Positions 60,746-64,000 of a stretch of DNA of 64,000 bases are shown here, in pieces. Numbering within the stretch: the stretch's first letter is position 1; each line of letters opens with the position of its first letter. The position numbers were made by a program, and so were the translations under genes. The notes under the pieces were generated by a model. The model saw nothing but the letters and a program-made list of their open reading frames with translations. It had not been told where the DNA came from and searched no databases. Source of the DNA: Draconibacterium sediminis (GTDB lineage Bacteria > Bacteroidota > Bacteroidia > Bacteroidales > Prolixibacteraceae); NCBI RefSeq assembly GCF_000949475.1, contig NZ_JRHC01000001.1:930001-994000 (forward strand), written 5' to 3'.

Positions 60746-61008
60746 TTGCACGCGGACAAAACCTTACAAAATATTTTTTGATGGCATTGCCGGTGGCAAA
60801 ACGTTGCCGAAACATTTTTTGAAGCCATTGTCAGCGGCAAAAGCTTCAAAAACCCGGTAGCGATGCCATTGCCGCGGGCAAAAGCGTTAAAAAGTACTCC
60901 GTGAACCCTGTGCCGATGGCAGAAGCTTGGTTAACGAGTTTTTCTTTTCATTGCCGCGGGCAAAAGCCTGCCGAAATAATTCTTGGTGTTGTTGCCACGG
61001 GCAAAGAG
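60746..61008. repeat. Tandem array of 41-base units with palindromic cores
   Basis: Seven cores of the form TTGCCGCGGGCAAAAG begin at 60746, 60787, 60828, 60869, 60910, 60951 and 60992, each exactly 41 bases apart. The roughly 24 bases between cores are poorly conserved. The period is not a multiple of three, so it is not a repeated protein. It lies between two convergent genes. Confidence 0.88.
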
Positions 61009-61010
61009 AC

Positions 61011-63020
61011 CTAATTAGTTTTAAAAAGCCCATCCAGCAAAGCATCATCTGCGTCTTCGGGCAGTGTAACTTTCAAATCCGGATTTTCTTTCATCGCCTG
61101 CTCAATAGCAAAACGTGCCGGTTTATTGCGTGCCCAGCTGCGGCGTGAGATGCCGTTGTTCACATCCCAGTGCAACATCATTTTCAGGCGTTCTTCTGCT
61201 TCGGGCGATCCATCAATGGTCATTCCAAAGCCACCGTTTATAACTTCGCCCCAGCCAACACCGCCACCGTTGTGCAACGAAATCCATGTAGCTCCACGGA
61301 AACCGTCGCCAACAAAGTTCTGCACGGCCATATCGGCTGTAAACGTTGAGCCATCGTATATATTTGAAGTTTCGCGGTAAGGCGAATCGGTACCCGACAC
61401 ATCGTGATGATCGCGCCCCAGAACAATGGGTGCCGAGATGCGTCCGTCGGCAATAGCATCGTTAAAGGCTTTGGCAATTTTTGTGCGGCCGTTACAATCG
61501 GCATATAAAATACGTGCTTGTGAACCTACCACCAGTTTGTTCTTCCCGGCTTCTTTTATCCAGTGAATATTGTCTTCCATTTGTCTGGTTATTTCATCCG
61601 GAGCTGAGGCAGCGATTTCAGTTAAAACTTCTGCTGCAATTTTATCAGTAGTTTCCAAATCCTCTGCTTTTCCGGATGTGCACACCCAACGGAAAGGCCC
61701 AAAACCATAATCGAAAAACAGTGGTCCCATAATATCCTGAACGTACGAAGGGTATTTAAATTCGCCATCGGCTTTGGTAATATCGGCACCGGCTCTACTG
61801 GCTTCCAGCAAAAAGGCATTGCCGTAATCCCAGAAATACATGCCGTTTTTAGTCAGTTTATTCACTGCGGCTACATGTCGGCGGAGGGTTTTATAAACTT
61901 CTTCTTGAAACTGTTCCGGATTTTCGGCCATCATTTTATTCGATTCTTCAAAACTCAGTCCGGCCGGGTAATAACCTCCTGCAAAAGGATTGTGCAACGA
62001 TGTTTGATCCGATCCCAACTCTACCGGAATATTTTCCTCAGCCAGTTTTTCCCATAAATCAACAATGTTCCCCTGATAGGCGATTGAAACGGCTTCTTTG
62101 TTTTTTCGGGCTTTTAGTGCACGGGATATCAATTCGTTCAGGTCGGTATAAACTTCATCTACCCAACCCTGACTATGGCGAACTTCCACAGCTTTCGGAT
62201 TCACTTCGGCAACAATACAAACCATTCCGGCAATTACCGTTGCTTTTGGTTGAGCTCCCGACATACCACCAAGGCCGCTGGTAACAAATATTTTTCCGCC
62301 AAAATCGCCGGGCGAGTGCAGACGGGCAGCATTCATAACTGTAATTGTGGTACCGTGCACAATTCCTTGCGGACCAATGTACATGTACGATCCGGCAGTC
62401 ATTTGCCCGTATTGCGATACGCCAAGAGCATTCATACGTTCGTAATCGTCGCGGCCCGAATAGTTAGGAATTACCATGCCGTTGGTAACCACAACGCGTG
62501 GTGCATTCTTGTGCGACGGGAACAAACCCATCGGGTGACCGGAATACATCACCAATGTTTGTTCATCGCTCATTTCAGCCAGGTATTTCATAGTAAGCAG
62601 ATACTGCGCCCAGTTTTGAAAAACCGCACCATTTCCACCATAGGTGATCAGTTCGTGCGGATGTTGTGCCACGGCGTAATCCAGGTTGTTTTGTATCATC
62701 AGCATAATCGATGCAGCCTGTTTCGATTTGGCCGGGTATTCGTCAATAGGGCGTGCATACATTTTATAGTCGGGACGAAAACGGTACATGTAAATACGCC
62801 CGAATGTTTCCAGTTCGTTCAAAAACTCGGGGGCGAGCACCTTGTGAAATTTTGCAGGGAAGTAGCGCAAGGCATTTTTTAACGCCAGCTTTTTTTCATT
62901 CGCCGATAATATGTCCTTTCTTTTGGGGGCGTGGTTAATGTTGGTTTCATAGGCTTTCGGCAATGGAAGTTCGTCCGGTATCCCTTGTAGAATGGCTGTT
63001 TTAAAATCTGCTAAATTCAT
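61011..63020 (-). CDS. hutU: Urocanate hydratase
   Basis: A 669-residue NAD-dependent urocanase of the long form, which turns urocanate into imidazolone propionate in histidine breakdown. The family blocks TYGGNGAVFQNWAQYLL (about 129 to 145), YSGHPMGLFPS and SGLGGMSGAQPKA are present. The rest of the hut pathway is not in the window. The stop codon touches the last repeat core of the 41-base array. Confidence 0.95.
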   Translation of the reverse strand: MNLADFKTAILQGIPDELPLPKAYETNINHAPKRKDILSANEKKLALKNALRYFPAKFHKVLAPEFLNELETFGRIYMYRFRPDYKMYARPIDEYPAKSKQAASIMLMIQNNLDYAVAQHPHELITYGGNGAVFQNWAQYLLTMKYLAEMSDEQTLVMYSGHPMGLFPSHKNAPRVVVTNGMVIPNYSGRDDYERMNALGVSQYGQMTAGSYMYIGPQGIVHGTTITVMNAARLHSPGDFGGKIFVTSGLGGMSGAQPKATVIAGMVCIVAEVNPKAVEVRHSQGWVDEVYTDLNELISRALKARKNKEAVSIAYQGNIVDLWEKLAEENIPVELGSDQTSLHNPFAGGYYPAGLSFEESNKMMAENPEQFQEEVYKTLRRHVAAVNKLTKNGMYFWDYGNAFLLEASRAGADITKADGEFKYPSYVQDIMGPLFFDYGFGPFRWVCTSGKAEDLETTDKIAAEVLTEIAASAPDEITRQMEDNIHWIKEAGKNKLVVGSQARILYADCNGRTKIAKAFNDAIADGRISAPIVLGRDHHDVSGTDSPYRETSNIYDGSTFTADMAVQNFVGDGFRGATWISLHNGGGVGWGEVINGGFGMTIDGSPEAEERLKMMLHWDVNNGISRRSWARNKPARFAIEQAMKENPDLKVTLPEDADDALLDGLFKTN

Positions 63021-63165
63021 GGTGCCTCTGCTTTAATCTTAAATATTTCGAAATACAACGGCAAATTATCGCCTTTCCCCGAATTTACTTCTGATATTTC
63101 ACACCTTTTGAAAATATTTGCAGTTATTGTATACGTATAAGGGAAAACAAATAATAATTGAATAG

Positions 63166-63744
63166 ATGAAAAGATTTAGAATTGTATTAATAGCGTTAGT
63201 AAGTGTAGTTTTATTTTCGAGTTGTGGTTACAACAAAATGGTGGAAATGGATGAGCAGGTAACGGCATCGTGGGCGCAGGTAGAGAACGTGTATCAGCGT
63301 CGTGCCGATCTGATTCCGAATCTTGTTAATACCGTAAAAGGTTATGCCGAGCACGAGCAGGAAACGCTTACCGGCGTTATTGAAGCGCGCTCGAAAGCTA
63401 CTTCTGTAAATATCGATCCTGCGAACTTGAATCCTCAGACTATTCAGCAATTTAACCAGGCGCAGGAAGGACTTTCTTCTGCTTTAAGTAAATTAATGGT
63501 AGTTGTTGAACGTTATCCGGATTTAAAAGCCAACCAGAATTTTATGGAATTACAGGCGCAGCTCGAAGGCACTGAAAACCGAATTGCTGTGGAGCGACGT
63601 AAATTCAACCAAACCACACAGTCGTACAACGCCTATATCCGGAAATTTCCGCGGGTAATTTATGCCGGTTGGTTTGGTTTCGAAAAGAAAACCTATTTCG
63701 AAGCGCAGCAAGGTGCAGAGCAGGCTCCTGAGGTACAGTTTTAA
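63166..63744 (+). CDS. lemA: LemA family lipoprotein
   Basis: A 192-residue LemA protein with lipobox FSSC (acylated Cys20) and a long helical coiled-coil body starting with EQVTASWAQVENVYQRRADLIPNLV. Such proteins are often next to TPM-domain proteins, as here. The function is poorly defined, with envelope stress suggested. Confidence 0.93.
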   Translation: MKRFRIVLIALVSVVLFSSCGYNKMVEMDEQVTASWAQVENVYQRRADLIPNLVNTVKGYAEHEQETLTGVIEARSKATSVNIDPANLNPQTIQQFNQAQEGLSSALSKLMVVVERYPDLKANQNFMELQAQLEGTENRIAVERRKFNQTTQSYNAYIRKFPRVIYAGWFGFEKKTYFEAQQGAEQAPEVQF

Positions 63745-63760
63745 TAGTTTTGCGAAGTAG

Positions 63761-63832
63761 GTCATGCTGTTCGTCAGCTGACGGATTCAGCATCTGACGA
63801 GTGAAGGAGATAGCATCCTTTTGGGATGCTGT
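63761..63832. repeat. REP-like hairpin unit between lemA and the TPM gene
   Basis: ATGCTG pairs with CAGCAT (63764-63769 with 63788-63793) around CGTCAGCTGACG; after it AGCATCC pairs with GGATGCT (63812-63818 with 63824-63830). From memory this GTCATGCTG...CAGCATCTGACGA pattern is very common in Bacteroidota. Confidence 0.6.
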
Positions 63833-63855
63833 AATTACAAAAAGGAAACGAAATT

Positions 63856-64000
63856 ATGGGAGTACAAAAATATTTTAGCGAAGCAGGGAAACTGCAAATT
63901 ACCAACGCCATTCGGGTGGCTGAAACCAATACCTCGGGAGAAATAAGGGTGCACATTGAAAAACATTGTAAAGAAGATGTCTTGGATCGTGCTGCTTACC
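63856..64000 (+). CDS. TPM domain protein (partial, runs off the window)
   Basis: The reading frame from the ATG at 63856 gives the first 48 residues, MGVQKYFSE..., with the TPM-domain pattern SGEIRVHIEKHC. The rest is outside the window. It follows lemA on the same strand, the usual LemA/TPM pairing. Confidence 0.75.
   Translation, partial: MGVQKYFSEAGKLQITNAIRVAETNTSGEIRVHIEKHCKEDVLDRAAY

Overview
The window comes from a Bacteroidota chromosome, most likely a marine or polysaccharide-degrading member of the Bacteroidales/Marinilabiliales kind; the genus cannot be named from the sequence alone. The evidence is a type IX secretion cluster (gldJ, porU, porV), the Bacteroidota promoter pattern (TTTG or TTG, about 19 bases, TAnnTTTG) ahead of several genes, few Shine-Dalgarno sequences, many lipoprotein signal peptides, Cys-type sulfatases and a GH3/beta-lactamase fusion. 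Most of the window is dense chromosomal housekeeping sequence. The unusual material is in the intergenic spaces.

Layout. 1-900: an A+T-rich orphan gene beside tRNA-Phe. 1.3-9 kb: M16 peptidase, O-methyltransferase, a RicT-like PSP1 protein, a DUF4105 membrane protein and mutS. 9-10.4 kb: a tRNA-Gly/Leu/Gly operon flanked by two broken tRNA-Gly copies that are interrupted by palindromic inserts, with a small GIY-YIG nuclease gene, then a structured repeat block. 10.5-18.6 kb: GH5 glycosidase, sulfatase, a small barrel protein, M48 protease and two tandem M28 peptidases. 18.9-21.3 kb: a four-domain sulfur-handling flavoprotein. 21.5-30 kb: Gfo/Idh-like lipoprotein, BNR-4 propeller, GH2 beta-galactosidase with an inserted LamG domain, and a second sulfatase; with the GH5/sulfatase pair this looks like sulfated-glycan degradation without SusC/SusD. 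30-38 kb: YdeI-like protein, queG, Ppx/GppA, an AmmeMemoRadiSam radical SAM enzyme, an XRE-S24 regulator, a radical SAM/DUF4130 pair and a PQQ-like propeller. 38.4-48.4 kb: nucleobase permease, DUF1080 lipoprotein, a small HTH protein, then divergent peptidoglycan-salvage genes (NagZ/beta-lactamase against NamZ plus a sodium symporter) and a beta-helix lipoprotein. 48.4-60.7 kb: a nuclease/phosphatase-fold protein, cca-type nucleotidyltransferase, trxA, murF, gldJ, then porU, and porV-ispF-CoA-binding protein-thioredoxin. 61-64 kb: hutU, lemA and the start of a TPM-domain gene.

The observations most worth following are: three palindromic inserts in tRNA-Gly copies, all placed at the same G/TT junction; a GIY-YIG gene bounded by a direct repeat of the tRNA-Gly 3' half plus its terminator; two arrays of palindromic cores with strict 42-base and 41-base periods, each between convergent genes; two intergenic blocks that look like conserved structured repeats; and the uncharacterised radical SAM/DUF4130 pair. 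No CRISPR array, phage or insertion sequence with a transposase is visible.
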